From assembly GCA_902601155.1 (NCBI GenBank), contig CACKMC010000005.1:1-41874 (forward strand): 41,874 nt of DNA, read 5' to 3'. The DNA is from Coxiellaceae bacterium (GTDB taxonomy: Bacteria > Pseudomonadota > Gammaproteobacteria > Comchoanobacterales > Comchoanobacteraceae). Below, piece after piece: positions 18,901 to 26,992 of this stretch (positions are counted from its first letter, which is position 1; the number at the start of each line of letters is the position of its first letter). Made by a program: the position numbers and the translations under genes. The notes under the pieces were generated by a model. That model did no database searches. It was not told the DNA's origin and saw only the letters and a list, made by a program, of their open reading frames with translations.

Positions 18901-19840
18901 TACGGTGGTTCTCATTACACCAACTATCACAGAATCTAAAAACATCAAAGCGAAACAAAAGGCGTTAAACGACATTGGTGAGGTTATTGAGGCCATAAAC
19001 CCCCTCCCTAAAGAAGTTGCATTACAGATGAGTGAGACACCGATGAGTGAGCCACCGAGTATTGCAGAGCTAAAAGAGCAAGTATTGCGAGAAGAAAAGT
19101 TGCAAGCGCAAAAAGAAAAAATGCAACAATTAGCTAGCATACAAGCTAAGATAGATAAATTGATGGATAAAAAGGATGCTGCAGACAAGACACGGCAGAC
19201 TTTGAAAGAGACATGGATGGCTATGCATCGTAGCCCTAGCGAGGAAGAATATTTGGATGACAAGGGCAAACAAAAGAAAAGAAAGCTATCAAAACCACAA
19301 GAGAACTTTTATGAATATATTAGATATAACACAGGATGGGCGGCGTTTAAAAAACCAAGCACAGAGTATCGTAATGGTCAGTGGGTAGACAGAAGCAAGA
19401 TGGACCCAACACCGTCCAAGGTGCTGGTTTTAGCGGATAAAGACACATGGCAAACATATAAGAAGACTGTGACAACTTATAAGCAAACTGAAGCATTGAG
19501 ACAAAGTTTAGACATAGAATTAAGCAATGCTAATAAGGAGTTTCAGGTATTAACTCAAGAGATTACAGCGCTTGCTTCTCAATTAAAAAGTGAGAAAAAC
19601 GACGATGCTTCGACTGGTTCACCAGCATCCGTGAAGGGTCATGGCACTGAGGGCTTATCACCAACGCCTGAGGGGGGCAGTGGCACTGGTGGGGGTTTAT
19701 CACCAGCGTCAAATAGACCCACGGGTGTCCCTGCATCATCACTACAAAGCGTGGCAAGTTTGCTGTCGGTTATTCCAGATGACGATCACGATAAAAAAAC
19801 TACTGATACTCATCCACCACATTCATCACCACCATCATAA
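12920..19840 (+). CDS. Giant membrane-tethered SecA-like motor protein (paralog B)
   Basis: The 2306-residue protein has an N-terminal half of about 1200 residues that aligns by eye only with the next gene (shared PYDLPPGL, YYGLIDTILSN, RFYRQKARG). The SecA-type motor follows. LNSAQ precedes Walker A TGQGKS (1245-1250), with an A-Y and G-K-G pattern and then FFELLG as in SecA. Motif II is ADEGD (1343-1347). LTGSA (1516-1520) with IPTENRRG (1532-1539) mirrors SecA's MTGTA...PTNRP. AGRGFDI (1712-1718) mirrors AGRGTDI, and HGRTRRG (1746-1752) mirrors GRSGRQG. Coiled coil flanks a TM hairpin (about 1943-1964 and 1979-2001). Residues 2228-2306 form a Gly/Pro/Ser/His-rich tail ending HSSPPS. The listed GTG start is uncertain because of the A9 tract. 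It is 12 bases upstream of paralog C. Motor call firm; function unknown. Confidence 0.72.
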   Translation: MFFHITQEKKTSTNQPLENKYCAFQFEEGSLQITDAALDLINKEKRMANPYDLPPGLTWDFSGEIPTLTVDESDQALNIIDRLKAKHALSNEQISALQEARQEARERGENKGLTEGAYYGLIDTILSNRHLAKEDKAAQIECVTKIEFTTDWQNFVNQQFTSQSTQATGAVQFYHHEMDVSKVPQDIDHENKPSEALLWRHLVTQAPTKRGAIHAYVEAYNKYSNTGLQDQCYHQSVVHDWAKKIPKANVLEALENGGDITQLKQLMKHLIQDSISEEAAFKSYAEFKAKYQQPSITRQKIANTYYGQNPVKKTAGKLTNHIKYLVENNFIPQALEQLQRQGIMEDKQRDDILAKSKSSQPALVQQFLEDNKHLLKGKVTDPFNDEKRAWKVQHRIPALAAGQDNISDESEQFQIIAQIAPQNSDKALAYWQTQVAKQYQYLRGHLAFKTGDDNFIASSPDTKKAFLNACELPYGGVNKPVWETCTEKADYRVHMPGTLFTDCVFGQQTGGPLRTHLKTRRMLLEVAVRGMKHNTPADCLNTLFDYQDISSTHYEELGSTISGLGSGVVGTGIRFVASIFNAYIPKGIESNETITSGLVANLADNLLITMGVKQNLGLMRCRAKLMEVFTKLLTEGLEARKTLEIFVPKITALVETLSQHPECYEDYVAFNEDPFKAAIECSRLGELMGTSTWIDKSPILITKDAYPAMVANASWLCQIPGLDKYNKVKSTDAAKNLRDKGDFELWENQETLAFFLTVIKRNDCRSAILQNYKTWVGMVDAYGEESKQKILETLKDKGYLTEDQATQETRRLDAVEKGTCPIEILDNQSLKHMAPFVDQCLAGAWKTDGDKKFNKAMALVDRFGKRIPASIMEVINTMEEGSADLFNTEENFKQFLTNVQSLSSSMFRELCKGITSIKSFDLLLRAYHQCPGGPQDKLSVLPSLKAKIAKDPKIAVEALISEVAPFLTILAEKPAYAGLLRPLLSRQEDDPVEFFKAHIQPLMDALGYDPALLTMALQDYNQNPSNLDKPLSHYLDEIITNHHADDKRQRLIALMRFYRQKARGADSIKGLNTASNETITSLVEWHKTPPYCSLAHAEQKKYDSNTKALYDVHLQESPWAMTYILQQIAVQDKKTFESDETLVMFNALQKQLNALQKQLIDDQEEDTEVLKQRFKSALETKGDATALDAKWQRLSSILTILGRSAVQGKPGEYEGQSLNSAQIVAVMRMIERPEAQANLLAQINTGQGKSRICAVLSAYFALEGKGRVVDYFTSYALGQRWVNEYAEFFELLGIRYQCVNSDTPTGDLYQQGPAIRVSDEQLWLKQQARRLEGKGVTTDVLMADEGDLLLRQEPVYSMVEKDNMPFDKDVFNQVWRWFEDPNNQQDVTTLETQWREGQAWDGEIVAKIDGLKNLDEQVKNELLESLFTYKERKVQYVAMPVEKGEDCTSFAIDGHLHTLRVLDNGVSRKQLDNYHTQWMWANYWQDTERKEVFTCPEFVNERQRFMRPTYDNTFYLTGSAADTGSSETMVQIPTENRRGYAVCSTLSQVQWDSLQQVITDHFSAKGEQGALWTNHETDELIAMIEHDSNLNDEMIDSINGYRTQAMALKTPPLWREEDTLVAVDDDQYFQQILAKVQAAKERNNPCLIVLEHEADMQAMQALLKEENLWDDSDWYLDAKTNATLTSEEKKKRTNKEHAGSAGAITLSTAGEAGRGFDIQPADGTRLEVVCGMRNSVLSKAVQQQVHGRTRRGTEQGLVTVVVSNDITLAKGKDGTITQESLAERQAERLVGQQLTNRLNQLQTFWRDKFTGLGELKAPAKAFPSWPGIDCENNKHYQYFTEVKAWLNEDLTGILTQIKVTSDNVEKAKGIIDQYEHDMTGLLKEIRGSYEKVYQANDKRFQLTNAQKEAKQSKRKEQLQQNKEQLQQNLASYRKTIKEKTVLRTLLYVFTTLLIGAMSVLSLYGYLAQPIIGVLTSPPFFVALTSLLLILFIVSTVVLITPTITESKNIKAKQKALNDIGEVIEAINPLPKEVALQMSETPMSEPPSIAELKEQVLREEKLQAQKEKMQQLASIQAKIDKLMDKKDAADKTRQTLKETWMAMHRSPSEEEYLDDKGKQKKRKLSKPQENFYEYIRYNTGWAAFKKPSTEYRNGQWVDRSKMDPTPSKVLVLADKDTWQTYKKTVTTYKQTEALRQSLDIELSNANKEFQVLTQEITALASQLKSEKNDDASTGSPASVKGHGTEGLSPTPEGGSGTGGGLSPASNRPTGVPASSLQSVASLLSVIPDDDHDKKTTDTHPPHSSPPS
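16355..16396 (+). repeat. 21-bp perfect tandem duplication within paralog B
   Basis: Units 16355-16375 and 16376-16396 are identical and encode NALQKQL twice, adding one helical heptad just ahead of the motor domain. Paralog C lacks an obvious equivalent. Confidence 0.9.
18662..18703 (+). repeat. 21-bp perfect tandem duplication in the pre-membrane coiled coil
   Basis: Units 18662-18682 and 18683-18703 are identical and encode KEQLQQN twice. The seven-residue unit extends a coiled coil by one heptad shortly before the membrane hairpin. Confidence 0.9.
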
Positions 19841-19852
19841 GAGGGTAGCACT

Positions 19853-22800
19853 ATGTTTTCAACATTATCAACAGCGTATATCCCTGAATCTGATCGACAA
19901 CAAGCGATCCTTTTAGACGCCAGATATTGTGGTTTCTCATCGGATAATATTAAAATAGCGCCCGATGTATTGGCATGCTGTAAGCAACATGATTTGTATT
20001 TTTTTTCACCGTATGATTTACCTCCTGGCTTGATTTGGGAAAAACATGAGCATGATTTTATTTTGACCTTTGATAAATCAGTGATCTTGAAGGTGGATGA
20101 AGATGAGATGGCGCGCTTACAACGCTTAAAGCACAAGCATGATTTAACGAATACACAAAAACAAGCCATAGAAGCAGCGTATACTAAGCAGACAGGTCAG
20201 TTTGATGAGGGGAAAGTACTTTCAAAAAAACAATACTATGGCTTGATTGATACAATTTTATCGAATCCACATTTGGCCGATGAAGACAAAAAGGCGCAAA
20301 AAGATTGTGTGGCAGAGATTGTGATGACAGAGGCATGGGTGACGTGTATCCAAACCCCTTTTACATCCGATCAATTAACGCCTACAACGGGTGCGATTCA
20401 ATTTTTTCATCCTGAGATGGATGTATCATCTCATCCAAAAGACTTGCAGGCGGATGACCAATTAAGTGTTGCTGAGCTATGGCGATACCTTGTCACCAAA
20501 GATCCTAAAAAACGTCAGGCTATCAGCGATTATGTGAAGGCGTATCAAGCCTATGATATAAATCGTGTACGCGAGCAATGTTATGGTAAAAGTGTTCATA
20601 GTCAATGGTCCGATCGTCTGCCTGGTATAGATGTGTTAGAAAAACAGGAATCAGACATCACGACATTGAAAGCAATCATGAGGCATTTGATTCATGATTA
20701 CGATAAAACAAAAGCAACATTTCCTACTTATACTGAGTTTTATAAGAAATACAAGGCGCCTAATCTTAAAAGAGCGGATATTGTATCCTATAAGAAAAAT
20801 AAGAATCTTTTTACGGATACAGCATTGGCCTGGCAAGTGGAGCATCGATTGCCTGTTATCCATGGTATGGAAGAGGCAATGACTTTGAATGATAAGCAGG
20901 CAGAATGGTTTGCGACCTTAGAAAGGCATGAGCCCCAAGATGATCAGCAAAAGATCGCTTACTGGCAAAATCAAGTGGCGAAACAATACCAACATTTTCG
21001 TGGTCATCTCGCTTTTTTAACAGAAGATGTTAACTTTTTAAGTGCAAACCATTATTCTGATGGTTCAGAAAAATTAAAACAAGCGCGTGAGAGAAGACAT
21101 CTGCTTAATGCATGTGAGCTTCCTTATGGTGGTATTGCAAATCCTGTTTGGGATACCTGCCAACAAAAATCTTTGGACACGCAAATACCCTGTACGCTTT
21201 ATTGTGATTATGTGATGGGCCCCATGGTAGATGGACCATTACGTGAGCGTTTACGTCATAAAATAGCGTGTTTTGAGGCGGTGATTCGAGGCACACCTGT
21301 TCGTGATCTATCCAAGGATTCGATAGCATCAATGGTTGAGTTCTTTAGATACGAGGATAAGCTGAATTATGATAAGATGCAAGAAAAGATACATAAGATA
21401 CGTAAATACTGTGGTGCCATTGTCGACCCATTGCTCAAGGACTCTCCTATATTGCTCCCTGATACCACGCATTATCAGTTCAGTGAGGTATTAAGTCAAG
21501 GCATGTTTGTTCATCTCATCGATAATTTATTGGATGAGATGCAATTAAAAAATAGCTCACAACGACGTGTGATGCGAACATGTTTTCTTGCGGTATTTAA
21601 GGAGATATTTTCAATGAAGTTGAGGATCACCAACATGCTTGCCATCAAAGGAAAGGTCCAGAGTTTATTCAAGACCATGCCGTGGTCTTTGACGATATTG
21701 GTAGATCTTTCTCGTGCTAATTCATCTTGCCCTGATGCGTTTGCATCATTGGTGGGTCGCACAGAGCCAAAGGAAGTATTCAATCGTATAGATGCGGTCT
21801 TTAATCTAGGTCGTGTACTCAGGTTATGTGACAACAATGATGGTGAAGGAATTGGGTGTGAACTCGCTTTTCCATCGATGGTCAATCAAAGTGATTTTTT
21901 ATTTGAGTTACATGAATTTAAAGCGTATCGCGATGGTAAACTGACATGGAAGAAGATTGATGAAGAAAAAGAAAACCTGCCAAAATGGTCAGTAGCACGA
22001 GGAAACATGAAGCAGTTTTTTGATTTGATGGGGCAATATGGTAAACAAACGCAAGTCTTAACAAAGTATGAATCCTCTTGGCATAAAATCGTGGAGACCT
22101 ATTGTGATGTTGAAGCAGGGAGACCCATGATTAACAAATTGTTCAATGAAGGGATTTTGACAAAAGATGAAAAAAACAATGCCATCAGTCGTCATAATGC
22201 CATCTATGAAGGGAAATGTCCTATCGATGTGTTGACTGATGACAGGCTACGTCATATGGAAGGGGTGGTTAATCGATTATTAATGAATATCTGGTATGTT
22301 GATACCCCTCAAAACAAGGCAGATAAAGCCTATGCATTTGCGACACGCTTTGGCTCACGTATAGATACACAAACAGCGAAAATTTTGGGGGATATGTCTT
22401 ATGGCCCATTCTTTATGACTGCGAATAATCTGGATGATTTTTTTCAAACGATTGTCTCTTCGCCCCTATTCTTGCGACATGAATTGGCAAAAGATAGTAA
22501 GGGTACTGGACATAGTAATGCGCTCGATTATAGGAACTTAATCAAGGTGTACCAGTCTTTAAAAGGTATGGAAGAAGATAAAAAGACCTTGATTCCTTGG
22601 ATGAAAAAACAATATGAACAAGCAAAGGATGTTGCCACTGAAAATACAGTGGCAGTGAGTACGCATCACATACAGCAAATTTTGGATAAGTTCTCTACGC
22701 ATGCAACGTATGCAGTATATATTCGTCCGATGATTCAGTCCGATACCGATGTGGCAGCATTATTTAAGGATACGATCGAGCCTTTGATCGAAGCTTTATC

Positions 22801-25800
22801 GGATCAGCCCGCGTTATTACAGCTGGCATTACAAGATGCCAATAAACAAGCACGTGGTTTAGACCAACCTCTCATGGATTATTTAAAAGATATTTTGGCC
22901 ACGCATTCAGACCATGCCCAAAGAAAAAGTCGCCTAACCGCTGCCATGCGCTTTTATCGACAAAAAGCTAGGGGGCTAGCGTCTTTCAAGGCAGTGAATT
23001 CAGCCACGGATGAAGCGATAGTTAAGTTAAATACATGGCACCAACAACCCCCTTACTGTTCTTTAGATTTCGCGAAAAAAAACGATTATAATCCTAATGT
23101 AACCTCAATATTTGATTTTACTGTGCAAGCAAGTACTGACGCAATGGCGCGTGTTCAAGACGTATTGAAATCACAGACGGATCATGATTGGCCCCATACC
23201 AGTGTAGACTTGATGGAACAATGTGTAGAACATTTGAAAACCTATCAATCAGAATTTACGACGACATTACAAGCGGCATTAAAAAGGAGAGGGGGGCATG
23301 AAAAAGAAGTCGATATCGCCAATTTAGCAAGATTGATGGTGTTGTTGGGGCGTTGTGCAGTGCAGCCGAATAAGCGTAAAGACGGTTTGGAAGGACAGGC
23401 CTTGAACAGTACACAAATCATGGCAGTGATCACGATGCTCGAAAAGCCAGAGACACGCCCGCATATTTTAGCGCAAATCGATACAGGGCAAGGTAAGTCA
23501 AGAATCTGTGCGGTGTTGTCGGCTTATTGTGCATGGAAGGGCAAGGGACATGTGGTTGATTATTTCACCAATTATGCATTAGGCACTCGATGGGCCAATG
23601 AGTATGCTGAGTTTTTTGAAGTACTTGGTATGCCATGTCAATGTGTTCATGCAGGCACACCTCCTGATGACTTAATTCAGAACGGTCCTGCGATTCGGGT
23701 TTCCGATGAGCAGCTATGGTTAAAACAACAAATACGCCGTCTTCATCATCAAAGCACAACCACAGATACTTTGATTGCCGATGAAGGGGATTTGTTGCTG
23801 CGAAATGAACCGGTATATACCACAGTGGAAGCAATCGAAATATCATTACAAGCAAAGATCTTTTTTCAGGCTTGGCAATGGATGCATCAAGCGGAGAATA
23901 AAACACATCTTGAGTCCTTATCCAAGCAATGGCAAGCGGGTGAGGCGTTTGAGGGGGAGAGTTTTCAAGCATGGGTAGGCGCATGTGATATAGATGATGC
24001 GAACGGGCAGACTTTGTTAAAGAGTTTATTGGTTTATAAGACAAGAAAAGTACAGTCTGTGGCCATGCCGATTGATAAGACATCATCCGCGACTCGCTTT
24101 ATGATAAATGACGTACCTCATACCTTGTGTGTATTGGATCAAGGGGTGTCGCATAAGCAGTTAGGTAACTGGCAAATGCAATGGATGTGGGCCCAGTATT
24201 GGGTTGATCATAATATGTCAAAAGCTTCTTTTACCTGTCCGCCATTTGTTAAAACACACCAGCAGTTTATGCGTCCTGATTATCAAAATAGTTTTTACCT
24301 GACAGGGAGTGCTGCCAATACTGGACGAGATGATTTGATGCTGTTGACATTTCCTAAAGAAAATCGTCGAGGTTATGCGCTATTAGCAGATTGGTCACAA
24401 GAAGATTATATTGCTTTGGAAGCGATAGAGAAAAAGTCCAATTCAGCCGGTAATCTTTTGTTTAAGGATAAAACAAAAACATCACGGTGGACACATTGTG
24501 AGATCGATCAGTTGATTCAAATCATCCATGACGACCAGTCCGACGATTTGCCACAAGAGAAGAAAAATCACTGGATACAGGCACTCAATCAGGCCAGAGC
24601 AAAAGTCATACAAATCATTGAAAAATCTTTATGGCAAGAGGGTGACACCATTCAAGGTATGGAAGATAAGGATTTTGTGCCATCGATTGTGGCGGCTGTG
24701 AAGGCATCCCAAGCGCGTGGTAACCCTTGTCTGATCACATTAGATGATGAGCAGCATTTGGCTGAAGTGAAAGAAGCATTAACGAAGGAAAACTTATGGG
24801 ATGATGGCCGAGATTGGTGCCTTGATGCCGTCACCAATCATAAGATGTCTGATGATCAAAAAATGAAAAAGACAAACGCTCAAGGTGCGGGTGCGACAAA
24901 AGCCGTGACCTTAAGTACCGTGGCATCAGCCGGCCGTGGTTTTGACATTCGCCCTGCGAAGGATACTTGTTTGGAAGTGGTGTGTGGCATGAGAACCCAA
25001 GCATTATCATTGGCAACTCAGCGTCAAGTTCATGGTCGTACGCGTCGTGGCACCACAGAAGGTTTGGTGCGTGTGATCGTTTCAGATAACATCGCACCTT
25101 GTTTTAATATCATGGATGAAGTGACCAAAGCGAGTTTGGCAAACTACCAGCATGAGCTATTGGCTGAAACCCAATGTATGAACCAAATGAAGAGCTTACA
25201 AACCTTTTGGCGTGATAAGTTTGCACCTTTCATGGGTGAAACGCAGTTTCAAGATACGTCTCCTTTTCCTGATTGGCCAGGTATTGACAGTTCGTTGACG
25301 CAACAAGTCAACTATTTTAAAGACATCAAGCAATGGTTAGCGAAAGATCTATCCGATTTGCTTGGGAAAGTGAGCGTCACGGATGAGATACTTGTGGATG
25401 CGTCTAAGATAGTAGCGGACTATCATCAGCAATGGTCGAATCATGTGGATACCATGAACACCATGTATCATGAATATTTGACAGCTAAGGCGGCGGCAAT
25501 ATCTGGTCGTCACAAAAACGCAGAAGACCAAAAAAATCGTGAGCGATCAAAGTTTGAAAAAGGAAAAATCTTATTCTTCCGGCGTCGAATGTATCGTTGG
25601 ATGGCCTATGGTTTATCCTGTTTGATAGCCACAGGGTTGGCGGCAGGGGCTTACTTGCTTGTGATCAAAACCAGTTTATTTCAAGGCATGGCGCCTATCA
25701 TGCAAGTGATCTCAACGCCTGTGTTATTTTATGGTCTGTTAACAGTTTGCTTAGGTCTGATGGTTTTTGCATTGTTATTGTTTCTCATCAAACAGCAAAA

Positions 25801-26461
25801 GCGTGATAACTTTTTATGGAAACAAGAGAAGAAAAGCTTACAAGATGTGGAAAAAGAGATAGCGGAGATCAATAAGGATTTAGAAAAGATTGTCAATAAA
25901 ACGAAGAATACCTTGGATGATTTATATGGTAGTCAATCGATTGCTCGACCTGATATGACTCGTTTTAAAGGGCTATGTGAAAAAAAAACGGGGGAGATGC
26001 ATGGCAATGTAGCCAGAATTGATGCTAAGATTATTCGATTTAAAGCAGAGATCGCCTCAAAAGAAGAAGCATGTCTAGCATTAAAAACTACTATGATTCA
26101 AACTAAGTCACAAATAGATGGCTTTCAGTCTAAGTTATCTCGCTTATGTGATGAGTATGATATTAATGATGCTGATAGAACCGAAGGGCTTAACATTCAA
26201 GCCTTGGAATGGTGGTCTGTGTTATGCAGTCCGTCTTGGGATGCCAGTAAATGTGTGCTTTACTTAAACGATGAAGACGCAAGAGATATGCAAAAAAAAC
26301 AAGCACGGTATCCAGAGTTACAGGCACTATATCAAAGAAATCAGCAGGCATATGAAGGTTTGTGTCGTGAAGTATCAGCACTTAAAGGCACACTAGCGGA
26401 GCAGCAACAACTCAAAGCAGCTCAATTAGCAAAGATGCCTCCACCCTCTGCTATTCAGTGA
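19853..26461 (+). CDS. Giant membrane-tethered SecA-like motor protein (paralog C)
   Basis: The 2202-residue protein is a close tandem paralog of the preceding gene. The N-terminal region shares PYDLPPGL, YYGLIDTILSN and a TGAIQFFHPEMDVS block. Motor motifs are TGQGKS (1211-1216), ADEGD (1309-1313), LTGSA (1483-1487) with PKENRRG, AGRGFDI (1693-1699) and HGRTRRG (1727-1733). Two TM helices lie at about 1917-1939 and 1957-1980. Helical, Lys/Glu-rich sequence follows to a C-terminus of KMPPPSAIQ. The ATG has GAGGG at 19841-19845, seven bases away, and begins 12 bases after the upstream stop, so B and C are an operon. A strong terminator follows. Compared with B it lacks the glycine-rich tail. 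ATP hydrolysis is likely given intact motifs; substrate and location beyond the membrane tether are unknown. Confidence 0.74.
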   Translation: MFSTLSTAYIPESDRQQAILLDARYCGFSSDNIKIAPDVLACCKQHDLYFFSPYDLPPGLIWEKHEHDFILTFDKSVILKVDEDEMARLQRLKHKHDLTNTQKQAIEAAYTKQTGQFDEGKVLSKKQYYGLIDTILSNPHLADEDKKAQKDCVAEIVMTEAWVTCIQTPFTSDQLTPTTGAIQFFHPEMDVSSHPKDLQADDQLSVAELWRYLVTKDPKKRQAISDYVKAYQAYDINRVREQCYGKSVHSQWSDRLPGIDVLEKQESDITTLKAIMRHLIHDYDKTKATFPTYTEFYKKYKAPNLKRADIVSYKKNKNLFTDTALAWQVEHRLPVIHGMEEAMTLNDKQAEWFATLERHEPQDDQQKIAYWQNQVAKQYQHFRGHLAFLTEDVNFLSANHYSDGSEKLKQARERRHLLNACELPYGGIANPVWDTCQQKSLDTQIPCTLYCDYVMGPMVDGPLRERLRHKIACFEAVIRGTPVRDLSKDSIASMVEFFRYEDKLNYDKMQEKIHKIRKYCGAIVDPLLKDSPILLPDTTHYQFSEVLSQGMFVHLIDNLLDEMQLKNSSQRRVMRTCFLAVFKEIFSMKLRITNMLAIKGKVQSLFKTMPWSLTILVDLSRANSSCPDAFASLVGRTEPKEVFNRIDAVFNLGRVLRLCDNNDGEGIGCELAFPSMVNQSDFLFELHEFKAYRDGKLTWKKIDEEKENLPKWSVARGNMKQFFDLMGQYGKQTQVLTKYESSWHKIVETYCDVEAGRPMINKLFNEGILTKDEKNNAISRHNAIYEGKCPIDVLTDDRLRHMEGVVNRLLMNIWYVDTPQNKADKAYAFATRFGSRIDTQTAKILGDMSYGPFFMTANNLDDFFQTIVSSPLFLRHELAKDSKGTGHSNALDYRNLIKVYQSLKGMEEDKKTLIPWMKKQYEQAKDVATENTVAVSTHHIQQILDKFSTHATYAVYIRPMIQSDTDVAALFKDTIEPLIEALSDQPALLQLALQDANKQARGLDQPLMDYLKDILATHSDHAQRKSRLTAAMRFYRQKARGLASFKAVNSATDEAIVKLNTWHQQPPYCSLDFAKKNDYNPNVTSIFDFTVQASTDAMARVQDVLKSQTDHDWPHTSVDLMEQCVEHLKTYQSEFTTTLQAALKRRGGHEKEVDIANLARLMVLLGRCAVQPNKRKDGLEGQALNSTQIMAVITMLEKPETRPHILAQIDTGQGKSRICAVLSAYCAWKGKGHVVDYFTNYALGTRWANEYAEFFEVLGMPCQCVHAGTPPDDLIQNGPAIRVSDEQLWLKQQIRRLHHQSTTTDTLIADEGDLLLRNEPVYTTVEAIEISLQAKIFFQAWQWMHQAENKTHLESLSKQWQAGEAFEGESFQAWVGACDIDDANGQTLLKSLLVYKTRKVQSVAMPIDKTSSATRFMINDVPHTLCVLDQGVSHKQLGNWQMQWMWAQYWVDHNMSKASFTCPPFVKTHQQFMRPDYQNSFYLTGSAANTGRDDLMLLTFPKENRRGYALLADWSQEDYIALEAIEKKSNSAGNLLFKDKTKTSRWTHCEIDQLIQIIHDDQSDDLPQEKKNHWIQALNQARAKVIQIIEKSLWQEGDTIQGMEDKDFVPSIVAAVKASQARGNPCLITLDDEQHLAEVKEALTKENLWDDGRDWCLDAVTNHKMSDDQKMKKTNAQGAGATKAVTLSTVASAGRGFDIRPAKDTCLEVVCGMRTQALSLATQRQVHGRTRRGTTEGLVRVIVSDNIAPCFNIMDEVTKASLANYQHELLAETQCMNQMKSLQTFWRDKFAPFMGETQFQDTSPFPDWPGIDSSLTQQVNYFKDIKQWLAKDLSDLLGKVSVTDEILVDASKIVADYHQQWSNHVDTMNTMYHEYLTAKAAAISGRHKNAEDQKNRERSKFEKGKILFFRRRMYRWMAYGLSCLIATGLAAGAYLLVIKTSLFQGMAPIMQVISTPVLFYGLLTVCLGLMVFALLLFLIKQQKRDNFLWKQEKKSLQDVEKEIAEINKDLEKIVNKTKNTLDDLYGSQSIARPDMTRFKGLCEKKTGEMHGNVARIDAKIIRFKAEIASKEEACLALKTTMIQTKSQIDGFQSKLSRLCDEYDINDADRTEGLNIQALEWWSVLCSPSWDASKCVLYLNDEDARDMQKKQARYPELQALYQRNQQAYEGLCREVSALKGTLAEQQQLKAAQLAKMPPPSAIQ

Positions 26462-26483
26462 GATGTTTACTTGCATGGTCGAA

Positions 26484-26528
26484 CGTGGATGGGTAGCATC
26501 CGTACCATTTCTATCCACGCTTTTTTTT
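26484..26528 (+). terminator. Rho-independent terminator after paralog C
   Basis: CGTGGAT (26484-26490) pairs with ATCCACG (26513-26519). An inner GGTA/TACC pairing extends the stem, and eight T residues follow at 26521-26528. It closes the B-C operon and isolates it from tadA. Confidence 0.85.
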
Positions 26529-26560
26529 GTTAAACTAAGCCAAAGACATAGGATAGATCT

Positions 26561-26992
26561 GTGGAGCATGCGCCTTGGTTAACGCTTGCCTATGAACAAG
26601 CCCTACAAGCTCAGCAAGCGGGAGAAGTTCCTGTGGGTGCCTGTGTTGTCAGGCAGGGGCAATGTATCGCGGCGTCATATAATCAAACATGCCAAATGAC
26701 GGATCCCACTGCCCATGCAGAAGTGTTGGCACTGCGCCAAGCCGCCAAGGTATGCGGCACACATCGTTTAACCGATGCATGGCTTTATGTGACCTTAGAA
26801 CCTTGTGCCATGTGTTGGGGGGCATTGATGCATGCGCGTGTTGCGGGGGTGGTATTTGGTGCGCGTGACAGTAAGCATGGGACTTCACAATGTTTATGGC
26901 CGAGTAACCACCGCCCCCTTTGGGTTGGCCCCTTAGATGCGCAGCGCTGTGGTGATTTGCTTCGTGATTTTTTTCAGGCGAGACGCGCATGA
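26561..26992 (+). CDS. tadA: tRNA-specific adenosine deaminase
   Basis: It deaminates A34 to inosine in tRNA-Arg(ACG), allowing wobble decoding. The 143-residue protein carries the zinc-binding, catalytic HAE at 52-54 and PCAMC at 81-85, the hallmarks of the cytidine/deoxycytidylate deaminase fold. The tRNA-type layout (AGEVPVGACVV, later HARVAGVVFGARD) favours TadA over a free-base deaminase. The start is GTG with AGGA about seven bases upstream. The stop overlaps nadB by ATGA, giving an operon. Giant genes separate it from guaBA. Confidence 0.92.
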   Translation: MEHAPWLTLAYEQALQAQQAGEVPVGACVVRQGQCIAASYNQTCQMTDPTAHAEVLALRQAAKVCGTHRLTDAWLYVTLEPCAMCWGALMHARVAGVVFGARDSKHGTSQCLWPSNHRPLWVGPLDAQRCGDLLRDFFQARRA

